From contig NC_080559.1 in assembly GCF_030253575.1 (NCBI RefSeq), positions 34,033,501-34,097,500 on the forward strand: a stretch of 64,000 nt of DNA, given 5' to 3'. Positions 1 through 11,111 of this stretch are shown piece after piece. Origin of the DNA: Rhododendron vialii. Its lineage: Eukaryota; Streptophyta; Magnoliopsida; Ericales; Ericaceae. A program made the translations under genes and the position numbers. How positions within the stretch are numbered: the stretch's first letter is position 1; the number at the start of each line of letters is the position of its first letter. Below the pieces are notes generated by a model. The model had not been told where the DNA came from, did no database searches, and saw nothing but the letters and a program-made list of their open reading frames with translations.

Positions 1-244
1 ATTAAAAAATAATGCATTTCTTTCAAAAAAAATTCAAACTTTTTTCATAAATTAAAAGAACTCATCGATCTCTAATGAATTGTTGAAAAAAAAAAAACAT
101 TTTCTTGCAAAAAATTTATTATTTTTACGTTCTCGTTTTGCGAACCGGACAAATATTATAGGATGAACGGATTAATAATTTTCAGGTACAAATTGTGTTT
201 TGCCATTGGAGATACAGATACTCATACCCAAATTTTTTACTCAA

Positions 245-248
<4 letters not shown>

Positions 249-305
<57 letters not shown>
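249..305. repeat. (GT)n tract fused to a 30-nt G homopolymer
   Basis: Alternating GT runs from about 249 to 275 and passes directly into an uninterrupted run of 30 G (276-305). A run of G this long can form G-quadruplex on the plus strand and is also a common assembly or sequencing artefact. No gene uses it. Confidence 0.9.
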
Positions 306-306
<1 letters not shown>

Positions 307-1372
307 GAAGCATGTTAAATTTTAACTCAAATTTAGAATACTTTTTTCGGCTTTTCTTGTAAAATTTACGGGCCACGGCGAGATCCATTCTTACGACTTG
401 GATCATTCTAATTTTTCATCACGGATGAACCATTTCCTTGAAAGATGGTCTGTATGATTTTCAAGCCGGGTCTCATGTAAGACTCATCTAATCTAAAGCC
501 CAAGATATATCAAGGACGCAATTTACATTCATTATATAAACTCGCCCCTTGCCAAATCTCATCTGAAAGGAAACATATTTGTTGGAAAAATTCACAAGCA
601 GCAGGTAACCCTTATACTTTCATGATTAAAAGCTAAATGAAAATTTGCAGAAGAAAATACTGGCCATTGTACGGAACACAACATGTGCAAAAACAGGTCT
701 GGTCCTGTATGCCTAGTTGGTAGTGGTAGCTTGCGGACATTCACAACATATGCAAAAACAGTTTGTTTTCCAATTTCCAACAAACCACAATCTAAATTAA
801 ACTTCTCATTAACCTTTGCTTCGCTTTGCTTGCTAGCTCATATGTAAGAGAAACTAGACATCCAGGTCCAAAATGGTAGTGTTCAAAAAAAAAAAGGTCC
901 AAAATGGTCCTGCCTTGGAGGAATTCCTCATGCCCATGGACAAAAAGGAAACAAATAAAGAACACATCTATACGGTTTCGTTCTTAAAACCAACTTTGGG
1001 TATCGCAAGAACCCCACACCAGTGTCCATTCTATTCCCATTTCTTTTATTTTTTCAACACTTCCACACGCATTTAAAACACCTCTCCAAATTGTGTCATC
1101 ACAAGCAACTACAGAAGATACTTCAGTGGTTTAGCCAAGGTGTAAAAGTAGCAACAGGACTCGCATGTAAAGCAACATCTCATTAAAGAAATCCCTGAAC
1201 TACAAGAGCAAAATATAAGAATTCTGTGAACTTCTGCAAAAAGATGATAGCTTTCTCACTCAAAAGATTACAGCAAAGTAACCAAAGATATCTTATAACA
1301 AGCAACAAATAATGAGTGTACGACCATCAACAAGTAGATTGAAGCAAAAGGAAATTAGAATGTAGTAGATGC
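306..1372. other. Gene-free 3' flank of F-box block 1
   Basis: No coding sequence is supported. Stretches at about 565-680 and 850-950 resemble the flanks of the later blocks (4020-4160 and 14270-14370), including a shared phrase around TTTCATGATTAAAA. The region is therefore the downstream end of the duplicated F-box block rather than unique DNA. Confidence 0.6.
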
Positions 1373-2638
1373 TCAAATAGGGGATAAGCTTTCAATGAAT
1401 TGGTAAACTTGATAATATGAATAGTGAGAAGGGCTATCAGCGTCACCATGCAAATCAAGAAGCACCTTCATTGCCTTCGAATTCAGATCATATGCAATAA
1501 CTTTCCCCGGGATAACAAACACGAGCGTGAAATCTTTTCCGTTTGCTCCATTCACACAACACAGCACGCAATATTCTGGGCAGTATCCTTCAGGGAATAC
1601 CGAACGTATGGGTCTCAGATTCACTCGGCACTTCACAATCCAACGACAACAGTCTTTTTTCATCTCAAGGATTCTGAATCCCATAGCAGAGTACTCACGA
1701 GACTGAATAAGAAGCAAACTCCCACCACATTCCCCAAAATACTGAATCTTATCTCCATTAAGGATATTAGGTACTTTAGGCGTTTGGGTTCCTGTCAGAA
1801 TCTCTGCATCAATGTTGAACGACTCAAACAGAATGTGATTATCGTCGTGACTCATCCAATGAATTGCTCCATTCCAAAAGACCCTGCGTCCATAGGGGCC
1901 AACAATGGGTGCTTTTACATGCACTTCTTTCCAAGACGCACTCTCTGATGAGTATATATAAATACGATATGACCTAGATCTTTCCACATAACCACAATGG
2001 TAACTTAGCAAGACAACTTTGTAGTAAGGCGATTTTGAAGGATCAAAAGCCAAGTAGGCACCGAAATTATGAGAATATGTATATGTAGTGCTGTCACCAT
2101 GTTGGGGAAGTGCAATATATTTCTGGGTGGTCGGATTACAAACAATATACTCCTTTTTGCCACCATTCGAGAACAATAGTAAGCCATTGCAAGAGTCCTC
2201 AACACGAGACTCCGATCCTTTCAGTACAGGATCAAGGAAGGCAAGTGTGGGAAGACTTAGGTGGCCATGAAGCGAGACAGACTTGAATGTAACCCAAGGT
2301 CTATGATAGAAGTAGAGGCCTGAGATCAAGGAAGAACTGGGATTTCGGCAGGCGTGGTTGGAGGTAAACTTTACGTCGGAGATGAGAGAGCGCCAATGCT
2401 TAGATACAGACTTGAATTTGAGGAGCGGCTTCGCAGGCAGAAAGGAAATGATCTCTGTTAGGAGATCTTCATTGCTGGCAACTAATTCTACTGCCCGTGA
2501 GTGTTCTGACGATGTACAAGAACTAACTACCTTTCTTCTTTTGCTGGTTAATCTCTTGGCGGTCTTTGCCTGTTCATAACCAACTATAAAATCTGAGAGA
2601 GAATGTGCAGAGACGCGATTAAAGAGAAGGCTTTTCAA
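1373..2638 (-). CDS. F-box/FBA protein, copy 1 (ancestral ATG lost)
   Basis: Intronless reading frame for an F-box protein of the plant F-box-associated (FBA) type. Such proteins usually act as substrate adaptors of SCF E3 ubiquitin ligases, with the F-box binding SKP1/ASK and the FBA part choosing the target. The F-box (NEDLLTEIISFLPAKPLLKF then VSKHWRSLI) lies at about residues 56-90, preceded by a Lys/Arg-rich stretch (SKRRK). FBA-type motifs follow: SCNGLLLF, VCNPTTQKY, GAYLAFDPSKSPYYKV, VFWNGAIHWM. The open frame can be extended to 2638, but that first codon is TTG. The codon homologous to the ATG of copy 3 is ATA here (2585-2587), and no in-frame ATG precedes the F-box. The gene may be dead, may start at a non-AUG codon or may use an unseen upstream exon. 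It is closely similar to the copies at 4908, 14997 and 25719. Confidence 0.75.
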   Translation of the reverse strand: MKSLLFNRVSAHSLSDFIVGYEQAKTAKRLTSKRRKVVSSCTSSEHSRAVELVASNEDLLTEIISFLPAKPLLKFKSVSKHWRSLISDVKFTSNHACRNPSSSLISGLYFYHRPWVTFKSVSLHGHLSLPTLAFLDPVLKGSESRVEDSCNGLLLFSNGGKKEYIVCNPTTQKYIALPQHGDSTTYTYSHNFGAYLAFDPSKSPYYKVVLLSYHCGYVERSRSYRIYIYSSESASWKEVHVKAPIVGPYGRRVFWNGAIHWMSHDDNHILFESFNIDAEILTGTQTPKVPNILNGDKIQYFGECGGSLLLIQSREYSAMGFRILEMKKDCCRWIVKCRVNLRPIRSVFPEGYCPEYCVLCCVNGANGKDFTLVFVIPGKVIAYDLNSKAMKVLLDLHGDADSPSHYSYYQVYQFIESLSPI

Positions 2639-2944
2639 ATTTCAATCCCTCTAAAGGCGCTTATTTCTTCCTTTCAGCATAAGAGGCGCACACTTTGTTG
2701 TTTTGAACGATAATAAGAGCTATTGAAGAAGTGGCACAAATTTTACAGGTAAATTTTGATTCTTCAACCACACAATTCAAAAATGACATGGGAGAAAAAC
2801 AAATTCGATTAGGAGGTGTTTGTAACCAAATTAACCGATGCTTATGGGAAAAAGGAGAAGCAAAAAAATACTCGTAATGAAACCCCTATATTAGGAAGCT
2901 GTGATTACGCGATTCGTATATACAGACACGATGTCTAAAGTTAC
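2639..2944. other. Spacer between F-box and MAKPSKSKN exon, block 1
   Basis: Short spacer with no gene. It carries the phrase about a 'gcacactttgttg' motif and conserved runs seen also upstream of the F-box genes at 6114-6659, 16208-17052 and 26901-27951, so it is the shortest version of the spacer shared by all four blocks. Confidence 0.5.
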
Positions 2945-3073
2945 CTCTTTGTCGCCGGTGACATTGTCTATCGACGGTGACTTTTTGCCGGCATCGAGGT
3001 CGGAATCGGCATCGGCGTCGAGCACCCCATCATCTGCCTCCGATGGGTTCTTCGATTTCGAGGGTTTCGCCAT
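2945..3073 (-). pseudogene. MAKPSKSKN exon 1 fragment, block 1
   Basis: A 43-codon exon-like piece starts at ATG 3073 and ends at a splice donor (GAG|GTAACT at 2944-2943), phase 0. It encodes a basic start (MAKPSKSKNP) followed by Asp/Glu/Ser-rich sequence ending TGDKE. Three more copies occur, each with the same start and a donor at the equivalent place. No second exon was found nearby. The protein family was not recognised. It looks like the disordered N terminus of a nuclear protein, but that is inference. This copy lacks about 12 residues that the block 2 copy has between the start and the acidic run. Confidence 0.6.
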
Positions 3074-3207
3074 GGGGTTCGAACTTCGAAGGGTTTGAGC
3101 CCTTTTAAGAAAGTTTTTTTTTTCTACGTACACATCTAAAAATACAAAAATTCTACTCGCACAATAATTTAAACACAATATTAAATACAATTTTTGACAT
3201 ATATGTA

Positions 3208-3430
3208 AGATTCATACACATTATATATGGATACCACGTGTAAAAAGATTCATACACATTATATATGTGAGTCCCACGTGTGAAATACTCTCTCCTTCAC
3301 CAGTTTCTTGTCTTCTGGAGTATTTGTTTCCACGTGTAAAAGGATTCATACACATTATATATGTGAGTCCCACATATGAAATACTCTCTCCTTCACCAGT
3401 TTCTTGTCTTCTGGAGTATTTGTTTTTTCA
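3208..3430. repeat. Tandem duplication, unit about 95 bp, with partial third copy
   Basis: The phrase GATTCATACACATTATATAT followed by a GAGTCCCAC run and CTTCTGGAGTATTTG occurs at about 3247-3335 and again at about 3342-3425. A shortened start of the same unit lies at 3208. Both units contain CACGTG-like sequence at their junctions. Confidence 0.8.
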
Positions 3431-4178
3431 ACATCACTATTTCTTGTCCACTTTAATTATTTTTTTAAACTTTAAAAAAAGTACTATTGTCATTGATTCG
3501 ATTTCGTCCTTGAAAATTGGTGTTTACCTTACTTTACAATATCAGTTTTCTTTCATGTGTCAGTATATCTTTGAAGATTAATGAAAATATCTTTCGTCAG
3601 TCTTCAATTTTGTTCTTGCCAATTGCCATTGTCACTTTGCATTTGATTAAATTCTGAAATACGGCGAGAAACCATGAATTCACTTTTGAAAAAAAACCGC
3701 ATTGCCCTTATTTGAGTTGTTGATTTGTTTCCTAAAATCTCCGTAGAAATTCGATTAAGGAAAAAAAATAGGTAAACTGATGGGTCTCATGTTAGAAAAA
3801 ATTATTACTTGCTCTTGCTGTGCTCCAAAGGCATCTACTACCCACGTAACCTCGTTCAAGTGAAATAATTCAAGACTAAATGTATGGACCTCATCTGAAT
3901 GTGTGCTGTTAGAGGCCCCTCGAGAGCACTGAATAAGCACTCCTCATGTTAGATCCTTTTAAGCCCAACAATATGGCGGACACAATTCAAATTCGTTCTA
4001 TATATACTCTACTTTCTAAAATCTCATCTGAAAAGATGCATCAATGCTGGAAAAAACACATCAGCAGCAGCAGCAGCAGCATGAACCCCCCAGGCTTTCA
4101 TGATTAAAAAGGCCAAATGAAAATGACACAAGGAAATACTCCTACTGGCCATTGTAACAGATGAAAAACATAATACTA
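3431..4178. other. Gene-free interval between blocks 1 and 2
   Basis: No gene is supported. The last part (about 4020-4160) is the 3' flank of block 2 and contains a short CAG trinucleotide run at 4063-4080. The rest is AT-rich with poly-A and poly-T runs. Confidence 0.6.
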
Positions 4179-4440
4179 CTCCCTCCGTCCCTTTTTAAAT
4201 GTCCTATTTCGTAACTCCAACTTATTAAAAAAACATCATCATTATACCTTTCACATTAACTTTTTCCTCCACTTTCCCTACTTACCCATCATCATTACAC
4301 TTTTTACTCACTAACTTTTCAAATGAAATCTACTTTTAGGGACAAAATAGACAATGTACCACCTTTTACCTACTAACTTTACCAAATGGACACTTATTAA
4401 GAGACAGCCCAAAATAGAATACTGGACTATAATAAGGGTA
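4179..4440. mobile_element. Stowaway-type MITE, right end truncated
   Basis: Begins CTCCCTCCGTCCC next to TA, the classic Stowaway (Tc1/mariner) terminal sequence. Its body matches, in reverse complement, the complete element at 56934-57203. The match stops at about 4440, just before the expected terminal GGGACGGAGGGAG, so the right terminus is missing. Confidence 0.75.
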
Positions 4441-4907
4441 CTACAAATGCTCCTGTCTTTTTTTATCATCTACAGAGAAAAAGCCAAAGGAACACTACTT
4501 TCATTGTTGTCCATTTTATGGTCAATGACACCTTTTTTTCCCTCGGGTTGTATTGGAGTCAGTGGAATAAACCCATTAATTGTAGTAAAGACTCAACACC
4601 TGAAACAGATTTATGAATTAATCAACATTTACTGTTGTAACACTAAACTAAAGAGTGAACTATAAAAGAACGAGAGATGGGTAACTTGCTCATTGTAGTA
4701 TGTGGGCTTTCATGCAAAAGATGATAGCTGAATTTCTCAGGAAAAAGATTGCGACAATAGTAACCACACATTTTCATAGCAAGCACCTACTACAAATTGG
4801 ACAACCAAGAATGAAAGCATTACCATCAACAAGTTGATGCACAACAGAAAATCGTATTCAAGATTGGGCGTATTGAAATCACAGCTGCTTCAACATGTAG
4901 TAGACAC
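4441..4907. other. Gene-free 3' flank of F-box copy 2
   Basis: No coding sequence is supported. It probably contains the 3' untranslated region of the F-box copy on the minus strand. The part from about 4680 resembles the equivalent flank of copies 1 and 3 (runs of AAGATGATAGCT and AAAAGATT). Confidence 0.5.
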
Positions 4908-6110
4908 TCAAACAGGGGTCAAGCTTTCGATGAATCGATAAGTGCAGAGATATGAATTGTAATACGATTGATAAGAGCCACACTGCAAATCAAGAAGCAC
5001 CTTCACTGACTTCAAATTCAGATTATAAGCCATCACTTTTCCAGCAGTAGCTAACACGAGCACAAGATCCTTTCCGTTTGATCCATTTGCACAACAAAGT
5101 ACATTAAATTCCCGAGAATATCCTTGATGGTATACAGAATATATGGGCATCATGTTTACCCGGTACTTCACAATCCAACGACAGCAGTCTTTTTCCATCT
5201 CAAGGATTCTGAATCTCAAAAAAATGTACTCACGAGTCTGAATAAGAAGCAAACTGCCACCACATTCTCCAAAAAACCGAGTCTTCTCTTCTGCAAGAAT
5301 GTTAGGTACTTTAGGCATAACGGTTCCCGTCAGATTCTCGGTATCAACATCGAACCGAATATGAACATTGTCGTGATTCATCCAATGAATTGCTCCGTTC
5401 CAAAAGACCCTGCGATAATAGGAACCACCATCGGGTGCTTTTGCATGGATTTCTTTCCAAGACGCAGACTTGGAAGAGTAGATATGAATTCGATAATAGG
5501 CAGATCTTTCTTTATCGCTAGAACAGTGGGCTATCAATAGAACTTTGTAGTAAGGCGATTTTAAAGGATCAAAAGCCAAGTAAGCACCGAATTCTCCACC
5601 AACATATCTATATGTAGTGCTGCGACCAGGTTCGGGAAGTGCAATATGTTTCTGGGTGGTCGGATTGCAGACAATATAATCCACTCCTCTCCCATTTGAG
5701 AACAACATCAAACCATTGCAAGAGTCCACAACCCTAGACTCCGATCCTTTCCGAACGGGATCAAGGAAGGCAAGTGTGGGAAGGCTTAGGTGGCCATGAA
5801 GTGAGACAGAATTTAGTTCCGAAGGTTTGTGATAGAAGTATATGCCTGAGATCAAGGAGGAACTGGGATTTCGCCGGGAGTGGTTGGAGGCAAACTTTGA
5901 GTCAGTGATGAGAGACTGCCAATGCTTAGATACACACTTGAAGTTAAGGAGTGGCTTCACAGGCACAAGGAAAAGGATCTCTGTTAGGAGATCTTCATTG
6001 CTGACAACTACTTCTAGTGCCCGTGAATGCTCAGACGATGTACAAGAGATATCTACCTTCCTTCTTTTGCTGGTTAATTTCTTGTCTGTCTTTGCCTGTT
6101 CATAACCCAC
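4908..6110 (-). CDS. F-box/FBA protein, copy 2 (ancestral ATG lost)
   Basis: Intronless 400-codon frame of the same family as copy 1. The F-box reads NEDLLTEILFLVPVKPLLNF then VSKHWQSLI, after a basic SKRRK stretch. FBA-type motifs follow (SCNGLMLF, VCNPTTQKH, GAYLAFDPLKSPYYKV, VFWNGAIHWM, FFGECGGSLLLI). The predicted role is a substrate adaptor of an SCF ubiquitin ligase. The longest frame opens at GTG (6108-6110). The codon just upstream, where copy 3 has ATG, is ATC (6111-6113), and reading further upstream meets a stop without any ATG. An ATG at about 6140 exists but is one base out of frame. The body is otherwise full length and undamaged, so either the loss is recent or translation begins at a non-AUG codon. 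Confidence 0.75.
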   Translation of the reverse strand: MGYEQAKTDKKLTSKRRKVDISCTSSEHSRALEVVVSNEDLLTEILFLVPVKPLLNFKCVSKHWQSLITDSKFASNHSRRNPSSSLISGIYFYHKPSELNSVSLHGHLSLPTLAFLDPVRKGSESRVVDSCNGLMLFSNGRGVDYIVCNPTTQKHIALPEPGRSTTYRYVGGEFGAYLAFDPLKSPYYKVLLIAHCSSDKERSAYYRIHIYSSKSASWKEIHAKAPDGGSYYRRVFWNGAIHWMNHDNVHIRFDVDTENLTGTVMPKVPNILAEEKTRFFGECGGSLLLIQTREYIFLRFRILEMEKDCCRWIVKYRVNMMPIYSVYHQGYSREFNVLCCANGSNGKDLVLVLATAGKVMAYNLNLKSVKVLLDLQCGSYQSYYNSYLCTYRFIESLTPV

Positions 6111-6113
6111 GAT

Positions 6114-6659
6114 AAGATCAGTGAGAGAATGTGCAGATACATGGTTACAGAGAAATGATGTATCTTAATTGCAATAGCTTTTCAATCCTCCTAAAGAACG
6201 GCACCACTTGCTCTCTTTACTTGCTAAAACCCATGAAGTCTCATATTTTTCTTACTTTCTTCCCTTGCACTTTGTTGCTTTTAACGACATAAGAGGTGCA
6301 ACCTGAAAAAGCCTCCTAGGAATGTGAAAACTTGGTTCAGTCTGTTTAAACGACAATTGGTCATGGAGTGGCACTGATGGTAAAGGTAAATTTGATGCTT
6401 TAACCACCCTATTCCACTGAAACAGCACATATGGCCATGGGCAGATGGGGGTCGTCGGTGTTGGTGACGGGTCACTGTAGGCGAGTGGGAAGCTCACCCT
6501 GCCCGAGCCACCAGGTGGCCAGCATGATAGGCATCCTGAGTTATTCCACTTGCAGTTGCGAAAACCCCCCACTTAAGGCCTACATTCAACCGCTGTATGA
6601 AACTTATCTGGATTGTGTGTTTGGGCAACTAGATAATCCATAAAGTGCAACTTGTGAAC
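6114..6659. other. Block 2 spacer, cut by LINE insertion
   Basis: Matches the spacers at 16208-16915 and 27240-27480, for example ACTTGGTTCAGTCTGTTTAA and GGTAAATTTGATGCTT. The match to block 3 breaks at CTTGTGAAC (6651-6659). The continuation of the same spacer (CTCGTGAACAA...) is found, inverted, at about 13535-13524. This places the left edge of the LINE at about 6660. Confidence 0.7.
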
Positions 6660-6787
6660 CAAACACTTTTACACTTTTAAAGAAAAAGAAAACATGAAAG
6701 CTTCTCGCTCTAGAAAGTGGTGGCGATCTGGTGTCTCCTTCTCGTCGTCCTCTTGCTAGGGTTTTCTGCTCTTCTCCTTTGCTCGCA

Positions 6788-8366
6788 ATGGCTACTGTGG
6801 TCTCTAGTAATGAGTTTAATTCTGCTTTTCCTCCTTTAGGTTTGCATTGTACTACTTCTGCTTAAAAATTAGGGCTTTTGAAGCCAGTTGTTCTGACTTT
6901 GCTACAACAAGATTCCAATTCGTTGAGTAATGTCAATTTGATTGATGTTTTGGAGCTTTTTCTATCTCTAACAATGATCATCTTGAGGTCCAAGCAACTG
7001 ATTCTCCTACGGTAAAACAGATCAAAGATCTTTCGACAGAGGTGATGTCGTTCATAATGAACTTGACACCAAGAATAAGTTGCTTGATTCTTTGAAGGAT
7101 CAAGGCAATCAGTCAGTTGGTGGTCTACGTTTAGGAATGTCCTGGAAGGATAAGGTCTCTCCTCCTAGTGAAACTTGCCCCAGGATGAACTTGCAATTTT
7201 TTCCTCCTGAAGTGGAAGGGGAAACAGTTCGGGTCTCCCCCCCTAAACATGTTGAGCTTCAGGGCTCTGAGAAGTGGAGAGATTGCATAGTTGGGCATTT
7301 TGTTGATAGGAAACACCCTTTCAAGTCAGTTAGGTCAATTGCTTTCAATAATTAGCGTGACTATGGACTCAAGGATGTTCTAGCAAACGACAAGGGCTTC
7401 TTCTTCTTTGTGTTTGGAGTAGAAGGGGCTTATAGACAAATCTCTGAGATTGGTGGTTGGCATTTCGCTGGACGATCGATGGTACTACAAGAGTGGCATT
7501 CCAAGATGGATTATGAAAAGGAAGGGTACTACAAGAGTGGCATTCCAAGATGGATTATGAAAAGGAAGGGTTACATAAATTGCCTCTATGGATTCAACTT
7601 TATAATGTTCCCCTTCAGTATTGGACCAAAGCAGGTCTTAGTTATCTAGCCAGGGCTGTTGGGAAACCCCTATATGCTGATGCTATGACTAAATCGACTA
7701 GTCGAATTAGTTATGCGAAAATCTGTGTAGAAGTGGATGCTCAATCTCCCCTGCCTCACTCTATCGATCTTATTACTTCAATAGGAAGGATGGTTAAGGT
7801 TGGTGTTAAATATCTTTGGCCATTCAGAATGCAGTAAGCTAGTTAAACCTCCAATACAGTTGGAGGCTACTCGCAAAGCTTAGGATTCCATTCAGAATAA
7901 AGTTTGGGTTGTGAAAGGCAATAGGTCTGAGGGTGATCCTAATACTTTTCTTGACACTTCTGGAGATCGAGTTGCCCCTAAGGAGTCAGTGGTGAATGTT
8001 CCTTGTTCCAATCAATTTCTATCCTTGCAGACTGAAGACAATTTGATCGATGATGCTGCAGAAAGTGAGAAAGAGATGGTTAGTTCACCATGTGGGGATG
8101 AGAACAAACCTAACTCTCCTGCTTCTAGTGTTGTTGCTGCTGGAAATAATGCTACATCTTTAACCTTGCCGGAGCCTAGGCCTTGCATAAACCAAGAGGG
8201 ATCTGCAGCCTTTGATTTCTTACCTGATCTTGATGTGGGTTTACAGGATCCTGATGTTGTATTTCAAGCCTTATCTGTTTTGGAAGGAGAATCTTCAAAG
8301 AAGGTTTGTGAATGGGGAAACCTTGGAGTAGGGAAGAGACGCAAAAAAACAAAGCATAAATGGTAA
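6788..8366 (+). pseudogene. LINE ORF1 (gag-like, DUF4283), broken
   Basis: A start ATG at 6788 gives a short frame ending at TAA near 6863. The frame continues in pieces through 7080-7355, 7410-7649, 7550-7837 and 7911-8366. The middle piece carries the RNA-binding-like signature of plant LINE ORF1 (LPLWIQLYNVPLQYWTKAGL, then SRISYAKICVEV). A 44-bp tandem duplication at about 7489-7577 shifts the frame. No intact zinc knuckle was seen. The last codons overlap the ORF2 start in the arrangement ATGGTAA (8360-8366), a typical ORF1/ORF2 junction. Confidence 0.75.
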
Positions 8367-9610
8367 AGTTTGCTTCAAGGAATGTGAGGGGGTTGAATAA
8401 TCCCATTAAGCAAGCTGGAATTAGGAAATTTATCCTTGCTAATAGTTTATCTCTGTTAGGGATTGTTGAATCTAAAATTAAGAAAGAAAATATGGCTGGT
8501 GCTATGTTACACTGTCTTCCTTCTAATTGGGATTTTGTTCACAATGGGGATTTTGGTCCTGTTGCTAGAATTGTGGTGGCTTGGAATAAGCAGGGGTCAA
8601 TAGTGAGAAAGTTGTTTTCCTCAGACCAATTGATCCTTTTATCTGCTGAATTTGATATGAAGTCTTTTATCATCTCAGTTGTCTATGGTAGTAATCAAGC
8701 CAGTTCAAGGAGGCAGCTTTGGGATGATTTGAGACTCTGCTTTGGGTCTTTTGGGCATCAACCTTGGATTCTTGTTGGTGATTTCAATACTGTTAGAAGA
8801 CAAAGTGAAAAATCTGATCCCACTCACTTTGATGCAAATTCTGCTTTAGATTTTAACAATTGCTTAGAGGATGTCGAAATGGAAGATCGGAACTCTAAAG
8901 GCTTATGGTTCACCTGGTCAAACAAGTGAACTGGTCATGATCACTATAGTAGTAGATTGGACAGAGCTATTATCAACTCTCATGGGCAAAGCTTATTTAC
9001 TGAATCAGAGGCAGCTTTTCTTGTTCCAGGTATTTCTGATCACTGTCTAGTTGTTGTTTCTGTTCTCCCTTATCAAAGAGGGCACAAACCTTTTAAGTTC
9101 TTCAATTTTTGGATGTCTCATAAGGGATTTGCTCCTCTCCTCCTTCAATCATGGGAGCACTTAGTAGAAGAGTTCTTGTCTCCTATGTTGGTCCTTTACA
9201 AAAAATTGAGAAGACTTAAGCCTTGTTTGAGGACTTTCAATTTGGAGTTTTATGGTGATATTCAAAAGAAGGTTCTACTTGCTAGAGATGAGCTCCATTC
9301 TATCCAAACCCGTATTGCCAATTCTACTGGAGATCCTATTCCTTTGGCATATGAAAAATTCGGTCTGTTATCTCTCAATGAGCTTAGAACCGCAGAAGAA
9401 GCGCGGTGTAGACAAAAGTCAAGAGTTAAATGGCTTGAGTTGGGTGACAATAATATGAAGTTTTTCCATAAGAAAGTGGCTAGTCACAGAATGCGGAATA
9501 AAATTTTATCCATCTGTAAAGAGGATGGGACTAGACTGGATACTCTTGCTGAAGTCAAGTCTGAGATTTTGAGGTTTTATCACAAGATGCTGGGTACTAG
9601 ATTTGACTAG
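8360..9610 (+). pseudogene. LINE ORF2 N terminus: AP-like endonuclease, broken
   Basis: The frame opens at ATG 8360 and reads as an endonuclease/exonuclease/phosphatase domain: RNVRGLNNP near the start, GIVESKI, LVGDFNTVR at the catalytic Asp/Asn motif, and SDHCLVVV at the C-terminal catalytic Asp-His motif. A TGA at about 8927-8929 interrupts the domain, and the frame resumes directly to 9610, where TAG stops it. This enzyme nicks target DNA to prime reverse transcription. It is not functional as it stands. Confidence 0.85.
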
Positions 9611-11111
9611 AAACGGCAAGGGGAAAGGTTAATTTTTACTGACACTGTTCCTCCTGCCTTTCAGACTCAATTAGTTTCCCCTATAACACCTGAAGAAGTG
9701 AAAATGGCTTTATTCTCAATCAATGGTGATAAATCCCCTGGTCCTGATGGATTCAATGCTAGCTTCTTTCAAAAGAACTGGAGTTTGGTGGGCCAAGAGG
9801 TAACTGCTGCAATTCTTCATTTTTTTTCAATCTGGTTCTCCTTAAAGATGTTAACACTACTGCCCTTAATTTGATTCCGAAAACAAGCTACCCTCAAACT
9901 ATGAAGGAGTACGGGCCAATTGCATGTTGTAATGTCCTCTATAAGACCATTATAAAGGTATTGGCTAATAGACTTCAGCCTATCCTACCCCTTATCATCA
10001 ACAAAGCTCAGGCCGCCTTTATCAAAGGCAGGCCGCCTTTATCAAAGGTAGGTCCATCTCAGATAACATTTTGTTGATGCAAGAGTTAGTTAGGAATTAT
10101 CAAAGAGACAGTGATCCTCCTAGATGTGCTATCAAAATTGACCTGATGAACGCTTTTGATTCCGTGGACTGGGACTTTTTATTTGAAGTCGTGGTAGCCA
10201 TGGATTTTCCTACTCAGTTTATTATTTGGATCAAAACTTGTATTTCTTCTGCTATGTACTCTGTTGTCATTAATGGGGAGCTTGAAGGTTTCTTCAAAGG
10301 GGAAAAGGGCTTTAGACAGGGTGATCCTATATCTCCTTATCTCTTTCTGCTGGTCATGGAAGGTCTTTATGCTTTGTTGCAAAGGAATATTTCCCAAAGG
10401 CACTTCACCTATCATCCCAGATGCAAGGACCTTTCCATCTCCTTTCTAGCTTTTGCCGACGACCTCTTCCTTTTGTCTGGTGCTGACTGCCACTCCATTG
10501 AACTTATCAAGGATGTATTGGATGAATTCTACCACTCCTCAGGGTTGAAGCCAAATTTGCAGAAAAGTCAGATTTTCTTTTCAAGTGATAGTAATGAGAT
10601 GAAGGCTGCTATTCTCAGAAAACTCCCCATCCCAAAAGGCTCATTACCCGTGCGATATCTTGGAGTACCTCTCATCTCTATAAGTTTGAAGTATGAGGAT
10701 TGTATACAGCTTGAGGAAAAAACCCAACTAAGAATAGCAAGTTGGACAAATAGAACCCTCTCCTTTAGGGGCAGAGCTCTTCTGATCCAATCTGTTCTCT
10801 TCAGCATGCAAACTTACAGGTGCTCTTTGTTTATTCTCCCTCAGAAAGTTATTAAAGAAGTGGAAGCTTTACTCAGAGCATTTCTTTGGTTAGGGCTTAA
10901 TCTAAAGAAGGTTGGGGCTAAAGTGAACTGGATGGATGTTTGTACTCCGAAAGCAGAGGGTGGATTGGGTTTCAAATCTCTGAAAATGTGGAACAAAGCC
11001 TCCATGTTAAGGCACCTATGGGCTTTAAGCAAAAAGGAAGATACTTTATGGGTCCAATGGGTGCATAGCTATCAAACATCACAACATCTAGTAAATGCCT
11101 ATCCCCATTGA
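9611..11111 (+). pseudogene. LINE ORF2 reverse transcriptase, broken
   Basis: Reads as a non-LTR reverse transcriptase: [19 protein letters not shown] before 9800, then IKIDLMNAFDSVDW (motif A with catalytic Asp), FRQGDPISPYLFLLVMEGL (motif B) and FADDLFLLS (motif C, with the two catalytic Asp). Frameshifts near 9800-9870 and a roughly 20-bp tandem duplication at about 10010-10048 break it. It stops at 11111 and resumes in another frame. Motif C itself is intact. Confidence 0.85.

Noticed and set aside
182-406. Pro/His/Thr-rich open frame on the minus strand
   Set aside because: It is just the translation of the GT and poly-G tract.
1424-1948. Open frame antisense to F-box copy 1
   Set aside because: It is the shadow of the conserved F-box frame; similar shadows occur at the other copies.
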